Positions 36,001 to 45,118 are shown, counted from the stretch's first letter. The stretch: DNA of 64,000 bases from Verrucomicrobiota bacterium (GCA_016235595.1 JACRJX010000029.1:124001-188000); one strand, 5' to 3'. Translations and numbers: made by a program. Notes: a model not told the origin generated them from the letters alone.

Positions 36001-36894
36001 CTACACGTCACAAACCTTCGCCGCGTGGCGCAACGCTTCGAGCTTGTCGGGCCACGTCGGGATGAACTCCTGCGCGACAAAACCCTTGTAGCCGATCTCC
36101 ACGATCGCCTTCATCACGGCGGGATAATTGATCTCCTGCGTCTCGTCCAGTTCGCCGCGGCCGGGCACGCCGGCGGTGTGGATATGCCCGATGACATCCT
36201 TGTATTGCCGCAGCCGGCGGATGACGTCGCCGTTCATGATTTGGACGTGGTAGATGTCAAACAACAGCTTCATCCGCGGCGAATCCACTCGCCGGATCAG
36301 TTCGACGCAGAAATCCACGTTGTCGCCGAAGTAGCCGGGATGGCCCTTCATCGGGTGGGTGTTGTCGCGGGTGTTCAGGTGTTCGAGGCAGAGGTTCACC
36401 TTCTTCTCCTCCGCGTAAGCGATCACCTGTTTCCAGCACTCGATGCAGTTCCTCGCTGCCTGTTCGTCGGTGATGCCTTTCTCTCTCATGCCGGTGAAGG
36501 TGATGACGTTCTCGCAGCCGTTCGCGACGGCGAGGTCAATGCCATCGCGCAGTTTCTTCAGGCAGAACTCGTGGTTGGCCGGGTTGAGCGGCCCGCGCGA
36601 AAATCCGTGGCTGCCGACGAGCGAGATCTTCAGTCCGAGCTGGCGCACCATCGGGTAGTGCTGAGCGCCAATGCCCTCCATCGCCTCCAGCCCGATGTCG
36701 CGGCAATGCTTCGCCAGTTCCTCGGTCGGCATCGGATTGAAACACCAGCCCATGATGGATTGGCGAATGCGGCGCTTGGTGATTTTGAAATCGCGCTCCA
36801 CGCGCGACGCGGCGGCAGCCGGCATGGCGAGGGTGGCGGTGGCACACGCGGCCAGCGTGCCAAATATCTCACGGCGGGTCAGGGACGGGTTCAT
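36001..36894 (-). CDS. Tat-exported sugar isomerase/epimerase-like TIM barrel (hydroxypyruvate-isomerase family)
   Basis: 297 residues from the ATG at 36894. A Tat-type signal (NPSLTRREIFGTLAACATAT) precedes an AP-endonuclease-2-like barrel. Metal-site strands of the Hyi/xylose-isomerase-like family are visible: NLCLEHLNTRDNTHP (Glu), LLFDIYHVQIMNGD (Asp, His), IGHIHTAGVPGRGEL (His) and FVAQEFIPTWPD (Glu). The family interconverts small sugars or hydroxypyruvate; exported members are common in PVC bacteria and of unknown substrate. It follows the beta-helix gene by 49 bases on the same strand. Confidence 0.85.
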   Translation of the reverse strand: MNPSLTRREIFGTLAACATATLAMPAAAASRVERDFKITKRRIRQSIMGWCFNPMPTEELAKHCRDIGLEAMEGIGAQHYPMVRQLGLKISLVGSHGFSRGPLNPANHEFCLKKLRDGIDLAVANGCENVITFTGMREKGITDEQAARNCIECWKQVIAYAEEKKVNLCLEHLNTRDNTHPMKGHPGYFGDNVDFCVELIRRVDSPRMKLLFDIYHVQIMNGDVIRRLRQYKDVIGHIHTAGVPGRGELDETQEINYPAVMKAIVEIGYKGFVAQEFIPTWPDKLEALRHAAKVCDV

Positions 36895-36943
36895 GGATGA
36901 TTCCTTTGGCACTGTAGCGCGGTTCGCTGCCGAGAAACTCTCG

Positions 36944-39034
36944 TCATTTCTGCGGTTTTGCCGGCGGCTCCACCATCGGCCGGACGCTGTGCTTCACCGG
37001 CCACGAGGCGCGGTCGGCGCTGCGGTAGAGGCCGATCTTTTCGATGGGGAACCGCTTGAAGCCGAGCTTGAAAGCAGGCGAATCATTGCGCAGTTGGAAG
37101 TTCAGCTTCGCAGCGTTCACGAAGCGCGGGTCAGCGTCGATCAGGTTGTCCTGAAGCGTGACGAACGGTTTCGCCTTCTTCTCCATGCCGTCCCACTTGC
37201 CGCCCCAGCAGACGTTGCGGGCGACGAGGCTGCCGGTGGGCGAGGCGGGGTCGTTGTCGAGGATGCCGATGAGTTTCGGATAGCGCGTGCTGTAGGGTGG
37301 CTCGGCGAAACGGATGCCATTGAGCGTGCCTTTTTCACGGCCTTCCTTGATGAGGCCCTCCGGCATCGCGTGCGCCCAACCCATGCCGCGCGCGTCCACG
37401 TGGACGGCGGGTTTGCAGTCCACGAAGATGTTGTTCTCGATGGTATTGTCATGGCCGCCGCCGATGAACGCGGCGCGTGTGACCTTGTAGAAGAGGTTGC
37501 TGGCGATGGTGGTGCCGCAATACATATCGTCGAGATACACGCCGACGCAGCCGCGTCCTTCGAAACCGTTGATGTGGTGGAGATAGTTATGGCGGATGAC
37601 CGTGCCGCGCATGGTCCAGTTGCGTCCGGAATAGATGGCGCCGGCGTCGTTGCTCTCGTAGCAGACACTGTGGATCTCGTTGAACTCGATGACATGGTCA
37701 TTGCCACCGAAACCGATGGCCGTATGCGGCGAGTTCTCCAACAAGTTGTGCGCGGCGCGGTTGCCAACGCCCGTGACCATGATCGCCGGCCGATACATCC
37801 GGTTCCAACGGCTCCAGTGATGGACGTGGTTGTTCTCCGCGTAGAGGCCGGCGGGCGCGAGCGTCTTCATGTTGCCGCCGCTGATGCCGATGCCGCCGTC
37901 GCCGGTGGCGTAGATGTCGCAACCCACGACGCCGCTGTTCTGGCCGTCACCCACGCGCACCGCCCAACTGCCGACGTTGCGGATGGTGCAGCCGGCAATG
38001 AGGCTGTTCGTGCAGCCTTTCATGATGATCGCGTCGTTGCGCGCTGCCTCGAACGTCAGCCCACGCAGCGTCACATGCGACGCGCTGGTCATTGTCACGA
38101 GGTTGGAGATTACTGACACCGTCGCGCAGCTTTTCTCGATGGCGGCGGGCGGCCAGAAGTAGAGCGTGCCGGCATCGCGGTCGAGATACCACTCGCCGGG
38201 CTGGTCAATTTCGCAGAACAGGTTGAAGCCGTAGAACCACTGGCCCTTGCGATAGCCATAACTGTGGTAAGGCTTCGCAAGCGTTATGATTTTTTTCTCT
38301 GCGTCGATGGCCTCGATGCGATGCCGTCCCTCGGCCCAATCCCAGAACCAATAGCCGAGCACCCACGCGTTCTTGTCGCCGACCCATCGCTGCGGCCGGT
38401 CGCCGTCGTAGGAAAACACGCCTTCGTTGCAGCCTTTGGTGCCGCGCACGTCGCGCACGGTCTGACCAAGCACATTGGTGATCTTGATGAACCCGTCGTT
38501 GGGATATCGGGCCAGCGTCATCGGCTGATCCTTGAAGAAAAGCTCCAGCCCAGGTCCGCCACCGAGTGAGAATCCGCCGCCCATCTGGCCATAGTCCGTG
38601 ACGCCGAGGGCGCGCAAATCAGCCTGCATCACCTGCCCGCGCGCCACTGGATCGAGCCGGTTCAACATCGCGGTATCGGTCACCGGCTTCCAGCCGGTCA
38701 CGGTCTTGCCGCCGCTGATGCGCACCTGTTCTCCCTTGCGCGCGCGATACACTATTGGCGCCTTGGCGCTGCCGGAATCCTCCGCTGTCAATATGAACGG
38801 ACGCGCCAGTTCATACGTCCCACCGCGCAACACCACCTCGATTTTGGATTTTGGATTCCGGGCCTTGGATTGTCGGGCCGCGTCGCGCGCGCGCTCCAAT
38901 GTCGCGAAGGGTTTGGCCTTCGTGCCGGGATTGGCGTCGTTGCCGTCTGGCGACACAAAAATCTCAGCCGCATGCAGTGTGATCAGCGATGCCAGCAGTG
39001 GGGCGATGAGGAGGGATACCTTGGTTGTCGTCAT
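36944..39034 (-). CDS. Secreted beta-helix protein, paralogue of 15549-18212
   Basis: 696 residues. Signal peptide within MTTTKVSLLIAPLLASLITL, then EIFVSPDGNDANPGTKAKPF (DUF1565 entry). The beta-helix shows Asn rungs (SLIAGCTIRNVGSWAVRVGD, NSGVVGCDIYATGDGGIGIS, TTIASNLFYKVTRAAFIGG) and the shared EIDQPGEWYLDRDAGTLYFW motif. The tail FKLGFKRFPIEKIGLYRS ends in a short extension. It lacks the CBM insert of its 887-residue paralogue. Near residue 57 the segment RNPKSKI is encoded by a microrepeat (38841-38872). The start codon coincides with the predicted transcription start of the promoter at 39041-39069. Confidence 0.8.
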   Translation of the reverse strand: MTTTKVSLLIAPLLASLITLHAAEIFVSPDGNDANPGTKAKPFATLERARDAARQSKARNPKSKIEVVLRGGTYELARPFILTAEDSGSAKAPIVYRARKGEQVRISGGKTVTGWKPVTDTAMLNRLDPVARGQVMQADLRALGVTDYGQMGGGFSLGGGPGLELFFKDQPMTLARYPNDGFIKITNVLGQTVRDVRGTKGCNEGVFSYDGDRPQRWVGDKNAWVLGYWFWDWAEGRHRIEAIDAEKKIITLAKPYHSYGYRKGQWFYGFNLFCEIDQPGEWYLDRDAGTLYFWPPAAIEKSCATVSVISNLVTMTSASHVTLRGLTFEAARNDAIIMKGCTNSLIAGCTIRNVGSWAVRVGDGQNSGVVGCDIYATGDGGIGISGGNMKTLAPAGLYAENNHVHHWSRWNRMYRPAIMVTGVGNRAAHNLLENSPHTAIGFGGNDHVIEFNEIHSVCYESNDAGAIYSGRNWTMRGTVIRHNYLHHINGFEGRGCVGVYLDDMYCGTTIASNLFYKVTRAAFIGGGHDNTIENNIFVDCKPAVHVDARGMGWAHAMPEGLIKEGREKGTLNGIRFAEPPYSTRYPKLIGILDNDPASPTGSLVARNVCWGGKWDGMEKKAKPFVTLQDNLIDADPRFVNAAKLNFQLRNDSPAFKLGFKRFPIEKIGLYRSADRASWPVKHSVRPMVEPPAKPQK
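38841..38872. repeat. GGATTTTGGATT-type microrepeat inside a coding region
   Basis: ATTTTGGATTTTGGATTCCG followed by GGCCTTGGATTG: three imperfect units. On the minus strand they encode QSKARNPKSKI in frame. Same type and same protein position as 24846-24878. Confidence 0.5.
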
Positions 39035-39040
39035 GTGCTC

Positions 39041-39069
39041 ATCAAACCCGCGGCTGCTCCGATTTTCAA
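39041..39069 (-). promoter_or_regulatory. Promoter of beta-helix gene; predicted leaderless start
   Basis: Minus-strand TTGAAA (39069-39064), a 17-base spacer and TTTGAT (39046-39041). The ATG begins at 39034, seven bases downstream of the -10 element, so the transcript would start at the A of ATG and there is no ribosome-binding site. Identical geometry to 18219-18247. Confidence 0.55.
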
Positions 39070-39127
39070 CTGCGGATTTCCCGGCTCGTTCCCATGTCGG
39101 TCCGGTGCCCGGGCCTGAGGAGACTCA

Positions 39128-40621
39128 TCAACCTTGCGGTACGTCTTCCAAATACGCGCCGTCTTTCCGCAACTGCGTCTGGAGTTTGCCGGTGTCGAAC
39201 TTCGCCATGTCCACGCCTGTGTTAAGCGCGAGCGCAGCGCAGGTACCGACGCCCTGACCCATCACCATGCAGTGCGACTGGAGCCGCACCGAGGCAAGCC
39301 CCTCGTGCGTGGACGAGGCACAGCGGCCCACGACGGCGAGATTCGGAATCTGCGCGTTGAGGCAGATGCCCAGCGGAATATGATAACTCTCGCCCACGGG
39401 CGGCATCATCTCTGTCTTCTGGTCACTGTGCGTGGTGTAGCCAGTACCTTTCGGGTCGTGAATGTCTATCATCCAGAAACCGTGGCCGATGGCATCGGTT
39501 TGCTTGACGGCCTTGACGACCATCCGGCCGTCGAGTGTCTTCAGGCCGCGGATACGCCGCGATTCGCGGATGCCGATGCCGCAGCCCATCTGCACGATTT
39601 CGGCTTGTGCAAAGCCCGGCATCTCGCGCCGCCAAAGGTCGCGGTATTGATAGACGTGCCCGCGGGCTTCTGATGAAAGTCGTGTCAGTTCCTCCTCGTT
39701 CAACGGATTGCCAGTGGCGGGGCACATATTGTAGAGGCCGTTGGAGCCCGCCCGCAGATAGTGCATGGCGTGGCGCTCGTTGAACTGCGGGAATTTGCCC
39801 TGGTCGCGCAACTCCTGCATCATCTTCAGGACGCGCGCCGCCTGCTCGCGAGGAGCGGCACGGACAGCCGCCACGTCCACACCGCGCAGCTCGAACATCA
39901 TCGTCATGCCCTGGACACGTCCGTCGCCCTCGCGTCCAAAATCGAATGGCACGCCCGCGTTGGCCGCGATGTCGCCGTCGCCCGTGGCATCAATGAAAAT
40001 CCTCCCGCGCACGGCCTTGCGCCCGGTCTTCGTGTCCGCGAGCACAGCGTGGACGCGTCCATCCTCGACAATGGATTCGATGGCGGTCACGTTGCAGATC
40101 GTGCGCACGCTCCGGTCGCGGAGCATCTGCCAGAAAACGACGCGCATGCCTTCGGGGTCGAACCAATGCGTTTCCGGCCGCTTGGGATAGTCAGCGTAGC
40201 GGTGGATGAACTCCCCGGCGCGATCAATCGCCTCCTGGGCGAAACCGTGGATGACCTGTTTTTTCCGGTCGCTGGTGTGCCAGATATTGACCAGCGCGTT
40301 GGTGGCCATGCCGCCGAGGCTCGGCCAGCGCTCCAAGAGGACCACTTTCGCGCCATGCCGCGCCGCGCAACACGCCGCAGAGATGCCCGCCGTGCCGCCG
40401 CCACAGACGACCACGTCGGCCTCGGCGAGCACAGGCACTTTGCGTTCGGGAATGACGACGTGGCTGCCCGCCACGCGCGGCTTCTGTTTCTCCGCGCCGC
40501 CGGCCTGCGAGGGCCTGAGCGCCGACAAACCCAACCCGCCACCCGCTGCCAGCAGAAATTGCCGGCGCGAAGTTGGCCTGCCACCACCGTCCGCGCGAAG
40601 CGTGTGCGTTTGCTTTTTCAT
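39128..40621 (-). CDS. Tat-exported FAD-dependent oxidoreductase, paralogue of 18299-19747
   Basis: 497 residues from the ATG at 40621; GAGGTG 7 bases upstream supports it over a frame reaching 40744. Tat signal PTSRRQFLLAAGGGLGLSAL. FAD motif DVVVCGGGTAGISAACCAAR (about 74-79) and FIDATGDGDIAANAGVPFDF follow, as in the paralogue, with the shared QTDAIGHGFWMIDIHDPKG near the C-terminus. Same family (FAD_oxidored), probably acting on a sugar outside the cytoplasm. As in the first copy, the next gene downstream is a beta-helix protein with its own promoter, so the pair was probably duplicated as a unit. Confidence 0.85.
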   Translation of the reverse strand: MKKQTHTLRADGGGRPTSRRQFLLAAGGGLGLSALRPSQAGGAEKQKPRVAGSHVVIPERKVPVLAEADVVVCGGGTAGISAACCAARHGAKVVLLERWPSLGGMATNALVNIWHTSDRKKQVIHGFAQEAIDRAGEFIHRYADYPKRPETHWFDPEGMRVVFWQMLRDRSVRTICNVTAIESIVEDGRVHAVLADTKTGRKAVRGRIFIDATGDGDIAANAGVPFDFGREGDGRVQGMTMMFELRGVDVAAVRAAPREQAARVLKMMQELRDQGKFPQFNERHAMHYLRAGSNGLYNMCPATGNPLNEEELTRLSSEARGHVYQYRDLWRREMPGFAQAEIVQMGCGIGIRESRRIRGLKTLDGRMVVKAVKQTDAIGHGFWMIDIHDPKGTGYTTHSDQKTEMMPPVGESYHIPLGICLNAQIPNLAVVGRCASSTHEGLASVRLQSHCMVMGQGVGTCAALALNTGVDMAKFDTGKLQTQLRKDGAYLEDVPQG

Positions 40622-40658
40622 GGTGTTCACCTCATGTCTGCTTGGAACCGTTTCCCGG

Positions 40659-41597
40659 CTAAGTGGACGTACCGTTGGCCCACTCGTTGATCGGATGTGA
40701 TGCGCCACATTCGGGACAGTACATCTCCGGGAACTGTGCGCCACAACGCGGGCACTCCCCGCGCGTCTCGAACGCGTCGAAAGCCTGCTGGCAGTTGCCG
40801 CATCCCCAGAACTCGCCCGTCAGCGGCGCGTTCTTGCACGCCGGACAGGCAAACCCCATTCGCCGCGGCATCTTCGCCAGCCGCAGGTATAATTGAGCTT
40901 GTCTTAATCCTCCCCAACAGTTGAGCAGAATGAAACCTGCCACAACGATGATCCAGATCGAGTGGTTGCCGGTCCAGATCGACTGGTTGACGATGGCGAG
41001 CCACACCATTCCCGCCACGCCAATGAGCCCGATGATCGCAGCCACCATCAGGCTGCGACCGCGCCCCAACACGAACCAGAGCAGCGATTGCAGAATCTGC
41101 CCGCCATCGAGCGGATAGATCGGCAGTATGTTGAAGATCAGCAGGCCGACGTTGATATACCAGATCGCCGTCAACAGCCTGTAAGCATCCGGCGAGGTCT
41201 CGAACCATCCGGACGACTGGCTCAGCATGAGAAGGCCGGTCAGGACAGGAAAGAGCACCACGTTGACCAGCGGTCCCGCCGCGATGCTCCAGAGCGTCGC
41301 GCCGGGACGCGGCGGCGGGCTGACAAACGCCACGCCGCCCAGCGGCCAAAGCACGATCCGATCCGCCTGGCCGCCCACCTGCCGGCACGCCAGCGAGTGG
41401 CCGAACTCATGGAGCAGCACGATTGCGAACAGCGCCAGATATTCCAGCGTGTTCCACAGCAGCGACGAATAGTGTTTCGATCGGCTATCAATCTCGATCA
41501 TTGCAACCAGAAACCACGACCAATGCAGGAATACGTCTATCCCCGCAAACCGGAACAATCGGACGGCCCCTGAGCTACTGGAAGGAACGGTTGCCAT
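40659..41597 (-). CDS. Site-2 protease family membrane metallopeptidase with C-terminal zinc ribbons
   Basis: 312 residues, several membrane segments. The M50 active site is complete: LLHEFGHSLA (His63, Glu64, His67) and NILPIYPLDGGQ (Asp164). The cytosolic C-terminus (about 250-305) carries four Cys pairs (CPAC, CGNC, CPRC, CPEC), forming two zinc ribbons. Intramembrane proteases of this type cleave anti-sigma factors or other membrane regulators. The ribbons may recruit a substrate. It lies divergently from the release-factor-like gene and 37 bases upstream of the FAD oxidoreductase. A second M50 protease with CBS domains is at 53851-54966. Confidence 0.85.
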   Translation of the reverse strand: MATVPSSSSGAVRLFRFAGIDVFLHWSWFLVAMIEIDSRSKHYSSLLWNTLEYLALFAIVLLHEFGHSLACRQVGGQADRIVLWPLGGVAFVSPPPRPGATLWSIAAGPLVNVVLFPVLTGLLMLSQSSGWFETSPDAYRLLTAIWYINVGLLIFNILPIYPLDGGQILQSLLWFVLGRGRSLMVAAIIGLIGVAGMVWLAIVNQSIWTGNHSIWIIVVAGFILLNCWGGLRQAQLYLRLAKMPRRMGFACPACKNAPLTGEFWGCGNCQQAFDAFETRGECPRCGAQFPEMYCPECGASHPINEWANGTST

Positions 41598-41683
41598 ATC
41601 GTTGAGTTATAGCAGCGCAGCACTCAACCACAAGCGTTTTGGACAAGCTGGCGAATTCGCCGCAGAGACGCTACGCTGACGCC

Positions 41684-42097
41684 ATGAGCGCATTTCCCGT
41701 CAGCCCGGAAAAGGAAACCCAGCTCGTTCAACGCATGAGCACGCTTGGCGTGCGCGAAGCCGACATTGAGGAGACCTTCATCCACAGCGGCGGCCACGGC
41801 GGGCAGAACGTCAACAAATGCGCCACCTGTGTGCAATTGATCCACCGTCCCACGCGTCTTCAGGTCAAATGCCAGACCACGCGCCAGCAGGGCCTCAACC
41901 GCTTTCTCGCCCGCCGGCTCCTGCTCGACAAGATCGAAGCGCTCCAGAAGGGTTATGTGGACGCGGACCGCGCCGCCGCCGAGAAAATCCGCCGCCAGAA
42001 ACGCCGGCGCAGCCGCCGGTCCAAACAGCGCATGCTCGCCGACAAATCCCACCAAGCCGCCAAGAAAGAATTCCGCCGTTCTGTTACGGGAGAGTAG
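41684..42097 (+). CDS. Stand-alone class I release-factor-domain protein (GGQ, ribosome rescue type)
   Basis: 137 residues from the ATG at 41684; an in-frame start at 41639 adds 15 poorly conserved residues. The core is the peptidyl-tRNA hydrolysis domain, with FIHSGGHGGQNVNKCATCVQ holding the GGQ at 39-41. There is no codon-recognition domain. The basic C-terminus (KIRRQKRRRSRRSKQRM) resembles the tail by which ArfB/ICT1-type factors bind the mRNA channel of stalled ribosomes. It therefore probably rescues stalled ribosomes, although the PrfH-like group cannot be excluded. Isolated between the divergent M50 gene and a convergent lipoprotein gene. Confidence 0.85.
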   Translation: MSAFPVSPEKETQLVQRMSTLGVREADIEETFIHSGGHGGQNVNKCATCVQLIHRPTRLQVKCQTTRQQGLNRFLARRLLLDKIEALQKGYVDADRAAAEKIRRQKRRRSRRSKQRMLADKSHQAAKKEFRRSVTGE

Positions 42098-42163
42098 CGA
42101 GCGATGCGATGAGTTGACGCTGATCCGCGGGGCGGACCGCTTCGTTGTAGGGGCACCAGCGGG

Positions 42164-42601
42164 TTACTGCGCTTTCTGGAATGTCACTTCGTAGGTCTGG
42201 TTCTGGGCTGCTTGAAAATAGGTGCCGGTCAGCAGGCGGGCGGATTTGTCGAGCGTGAGCTTGTAAAGGCAACCGGGATAGCCTGCGTCGCGCAGTTCCA
42301 TGAACAACCTCAGCACGCCGCCGTCGCGAGATGCCTCGGCGCGCGCCACGTGGATCGGGCGCGGGTTGAGATAGCCGGCCTCCACCTTGCCGTCGGCGGT
42401 GATGCTCTTGATCTCGATCATGTAGTCGCCGTCGGTCCTGGCCCAACGACCCACGAGCGGTTGGTAACCAGCAGTGGTCGCGGCGGCGGGCGCGCTGGCG
42501 GTCTCGCGAGAAGGCTCGGTGGGCTGGCCGCAGGAAACGGCGAGAGCCATCGCGGCCAGAGCCAGCATCGTGGCGGTTTTGTTTGCGAAAGTGTTGTTCA
42601 T
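42164..42601 (-). CDS. Hypothetical lipoprotein
   Basis: 145 residues from the ATG at 42601, chosen because a lipoprotein signal then follows (MNNTFANKTATMLALAAMAL, lipobox AVSC). After a Pro/Ala/Thr-rich linker, the mature part contains PLVGRWARTDGDYMIEIKSI, SRDGGVLRLFMELRD and LTGTYFQAAQNQTYEVTFQK, the pattern of a single lipocalin-like or beta-sandwich domain that assesses a small ligand. No enzyme motif is seen. It starts 33 bases after the haem-propeller stop and may be cotranscribed with it. Confidence 0.65.
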   Translation of the reverse strand: MNNTFANKTATMLALAAMALAVSCGQPTEPSRETASAPAAATTAGYQPLVGRWARTDGDYMIEIKSITADGKVEAGYLNPRPIHVARAEASRDGGVLRLFMELRDAGYPGCLYKLTLDKSARLLTGTYFQAAQNQTYEVTFQKAQ

Positions 42602-42634
42602 GGTGGCTCGCGGCATTGTTGTGCCATTCACGGG

Positions 42635-45118
42635 CTAGCGGGCGACGGTAGCAACCGGCTGATGATAGAACGAGTTCCAATAAGCGCGGTCAGTGGCGTA
42701 AACGTCAATCGGATCGTTCGGACCGAGGTTCTTCGGCAGAATGCCAAACCGCTGCATTTCGCGGATGTAATGCTCATTCGGACGGAAGCCGGGCATGTCG
42801 AACCGCTTGCCAGCCATCAACCGGTCGTGCGCATTGTGCAGCGCGCCAAGCATTTCGCGATAGAGCGGGTCGTTGGTGTCCGCGAACACGGGTTTGCCAC
42901 AGAGCTGCAGGCCGCCGGCGGCTTTTGCCAGCGGGGCGCGAATGATGAGGGATTTCTCCGGTCGCGAAATGTTTTCAATCGGTTCGAGGCGGTGGCCGTG
43001 CACGGCCCCCATGACGAGCGTCGTGAACTCCTTGCCGCGGCGGTCGTGATCTTTGCCGCGATGGCACTCGCCGCAGCGTTTCATCATCGTCCCGTACGGC
43101 ACATGCACCGGGTAGGAGCCACAGCCAAGCGAGGCGTAGGTGCCGGGATAGGTGGCGCTGGTTTCGATCCAAAGCCGCAGTGTTTTCCGCTCCAGGTCGC
43201 TGAGCTTCGCGTCGTGATGACTGCCGTCGGCGAGTTTCAGCAACCGGCTCGCAGCGCTGCCATAGGAATAGGGCGCGCGGTTGGCAAACGGCTCGTTGCG
43301 CGCGTCGGAGATCAGCCCACGCATCGTGATGGTCCAGTAGCTGATGCAATACATCGCGGTCTTGTCACCGGTGAGGTCCACTTTCGCCTCACGCCGGTCG
43401 GTGTTGTGGCATTGCACACAGTGCCGGTCCAGGATCGGCTGGATGTCGCGCGGGAAATCGATCACCGACGGCACGTCGCGAATGGGCTGCACCGGGCTGG
43501 GCGGCCGTTTCATCGCCAGCAACGACGCGCGCACCGGCAGCGCCGCGCTCTGGCGGTTTTCGTGGCAGCCGACGCAGCCCACGGTCTCGCCGGGCTGGAC
43601 GGTAACGAAGCTGTGCATCCGTTTCACCGCCATGTCGTTCTTGTCGAGCGCGACAACAAACAGCGACCGCATCGCCGGCACTTCCAGAAACGCCGAGCCG
43701 TCTGCCTCCACCGGCGCTTCGCTGACGATTTCCGCCAGCGTGAACGAACCGCCGATGGTGAGCGGTTCCATGCCGCCGGAGAAGTTCACCGGCTTCGGCA
43801 ATTGTTGGAGCACGAGCAGCTTTTTCACCGAGCCGCGCTCGACGCCCGCCATGTTGCGGCCGTGATAGACGTCCTCCAGGAAAAGCCGCCCGGTCGGCGC
43901 GCTGAGATCCACGCGCGACGGAATGATCGGCTCGCGCTCCCGGGACTGGACCGGTCGCGGCTCGTGACACTGGAACTGCGCACGCTCGGACTCCGGCAGT
44001 TGGTGGATCATCTCCACGTTGCCATCGCCGTCCATCACGAACAGTCCTTTCGGATTCGCGACGAGGAAGCAGTCCTCGCTGAACGCATACGGGTCTTTCC
44101 AATCGCCGGTCTTGCTGACCGTGCGCGCGCCCTGCGGGTCGTCCGGGCCGAATCGCGGGTCCACGATCGTGATCGGGCCAAGATGTTCCGGCCGGCCGTG
44201 ACCCGGCGAGAACGACGCAACGATCTTGACGGTGCCGGGGATCGGCTTTGCGTCCAGCATCGCGATGCCACCGGCCATGTTTCCATAGAACACCGTCTGG
44301 CCCGTGCCGTCGGGATTCGTCGTCCAGAGATGGTGAAAATGCACCTGGCTGCGGTCCACGTATTCCCAGCGCATGTAGATCAAACGGCCGTCGGGCAGCA
44401 TCCACGGCGTGTTGTCGTGATCGTTGTTGGTGGAGAGCATTCGCACGTTGCCGCCGTCAGCGTCGCAACGGTAGAGCGTAGCGACCCGCGTGTACCAACA
44501 GTTCACGAACCGCCGGCAGCGCGACGAACAGAAGACGATGCTGCCGTCCGGGCAATACGTCGGCTCGATGTCGTCGTCAGTACCGTCCGTGAGCTGGCGC
44601 ATGCCGCTGCCGTCCACGTTGATCTCGCAGAGGTGAAACGGATGCGTGCCGCCCTTGCGATAGGCGAAAAGGATCTTCTTGCCGTCGTAGCTGAGCTGCG
44701 GATCGCGCACCCCGCCCTTCATGTCCTCGAAAATCGTCGTCACCTTGCCGGTGCGGAGATTCTTCCGGCAGAGCCGCCCGCCTTCGCTGTAGCCCCAATG
44801 AACTCCCTCCTCCTTCTTGAAACCGAGCCGCTGCGCGTATTCCGAATCGTCCGCGTAGTTGCCAAACGTCACATACCAGTGATCGCGACCCGGCACGCGC
44901 ACGGCGAACACAATCTCCTCCACGCCCTTCATCGGCCCGTCGAGGAACCGTGAAAGCATCGGTCCCGGAAACGTCTCCGGCATTTGCGCGGTGGCGAGTT
45001 TGGCAGAGGGTTTGGCCGCGGGTTTTTGCGCGGCGTTGAGATCGCCAGCAAAAACGAGTGACGCGACGACCGTCGAAACCCACGCCGCCGTCCGCAAACC
45101 AAAGGTGAGTCGAGTCAT
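42635..45118 (-). CDS. Secreted PD40-propeller, tri-haem c-type protein (HzsA-like)
   Basis: 827 residues with a signal peptide (WVSTVVASLVFAGDLNAA). The propeller shows PD40 units such as YCPDGSIVFCSSRCRRF and LWTTNPDGTGQTVFYG. Three c-haem motifs are seen: CVGCHEN near residue 514, CVQCHNT near 566 and CGECHRG near 680. The paralogue at 33512-35818 has only the first two. The layout is that of the hydrazine synthase alpha-subunit family, but without partner subunits. A role in periplasmic electron transfer or oxidation of a sugar-derived compound is an inference. It is followed by a small lipoprotein gene. Confidence 0.8.
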   Translation of the reverse strand: MTRLTFGLRTAAWVSTVVASLVFAGDLNAAQKPAAKPSAKLATAQMPETFPGPMLSRFLDGPMKGVEEIVFAVRVPGRDHWYVTFGNYADDSEYAQRLGFKKEEGVHWGYSEGGRLCRKNLRTGKVTTIFEDMKGGVRDPQLSYDGKKILFAYRKGGTHPFHLCEINVDGSGMRQLTDGTDDDIEPTYCPDGSIVFCSSRCRRFVNCWYTRVATLYRCDADGGNVRMLSTNNDHDNTPWMLPDGRLIYMRWEYVDRSQVHFHHLWTTNPDGTGQTVFYGNMAGGIAMLDAKPIPGTVKIVASFSPGHGRPEHLGPITIVDPRFGPDDPQGARTVSKTGDWKDPYAFSEDCFLVANPKGLFVMDGDGNVEMIHQLPESERAQFQCHEPRPVQSREREPIIPSRVDLSAPTGRLFLEDVYHGRNMAGVERGSVKKLLVLQQLPKPVNFSGGMEPLTIGGSFTLAEIVSEAPVEADGSAFLEVPAMRSLFVVALDKNDMAVKRMHSFVTVQPGETVGCVGCHENRQSAALPVRASLLAMKRPPSPVQPIRDVPSVIDFPRDIQPILDRHCVQCHNTDRREAKVDLTGDKTAMYCISYWTITMRGLISDARNEPFANRAPYSYGSAASRLLKLADGSHHDAKLSDLERKTLRLWIETSATYPGTYASLGCGSYPVHVPYGTMMKRCGECHRGKDHDRRGKEFTTLVMGAVHGHRLEPIENISRPEKSLIIRAPLAKAAGGLQLCGKPVFADTNDPLYREMLGALHNAHDRLMAGKRFDMPGFRPNEHYIREMQRFGILPKNLGPNDPIDVYATDRAYWNSFYHQPVATVAR

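Noticed and set aside
36894..36915. TGGCAC-like sequence as a sigma-54 promoter target for the NtrC regulator
   Set aside because: No matching GC/TTGC element at the required -12 distance; no other convincing -24/-12 pair was found.
42124..42136. TCCGC-GGG-GCGGA hairpin between convergent genes as terminator
   Set aside because: Short stem with a 3-base loop and no T-run; in a GC-rich genome this occurs often by chance.
33512..45118. Hydrazine synthase / anammox signature
   Set aside because: Only alpha-like propeller-haem proteins are present, with no beta/gamma subunits or hydrazine dehydrogenase; the family is widespread in other PVC bacteria.
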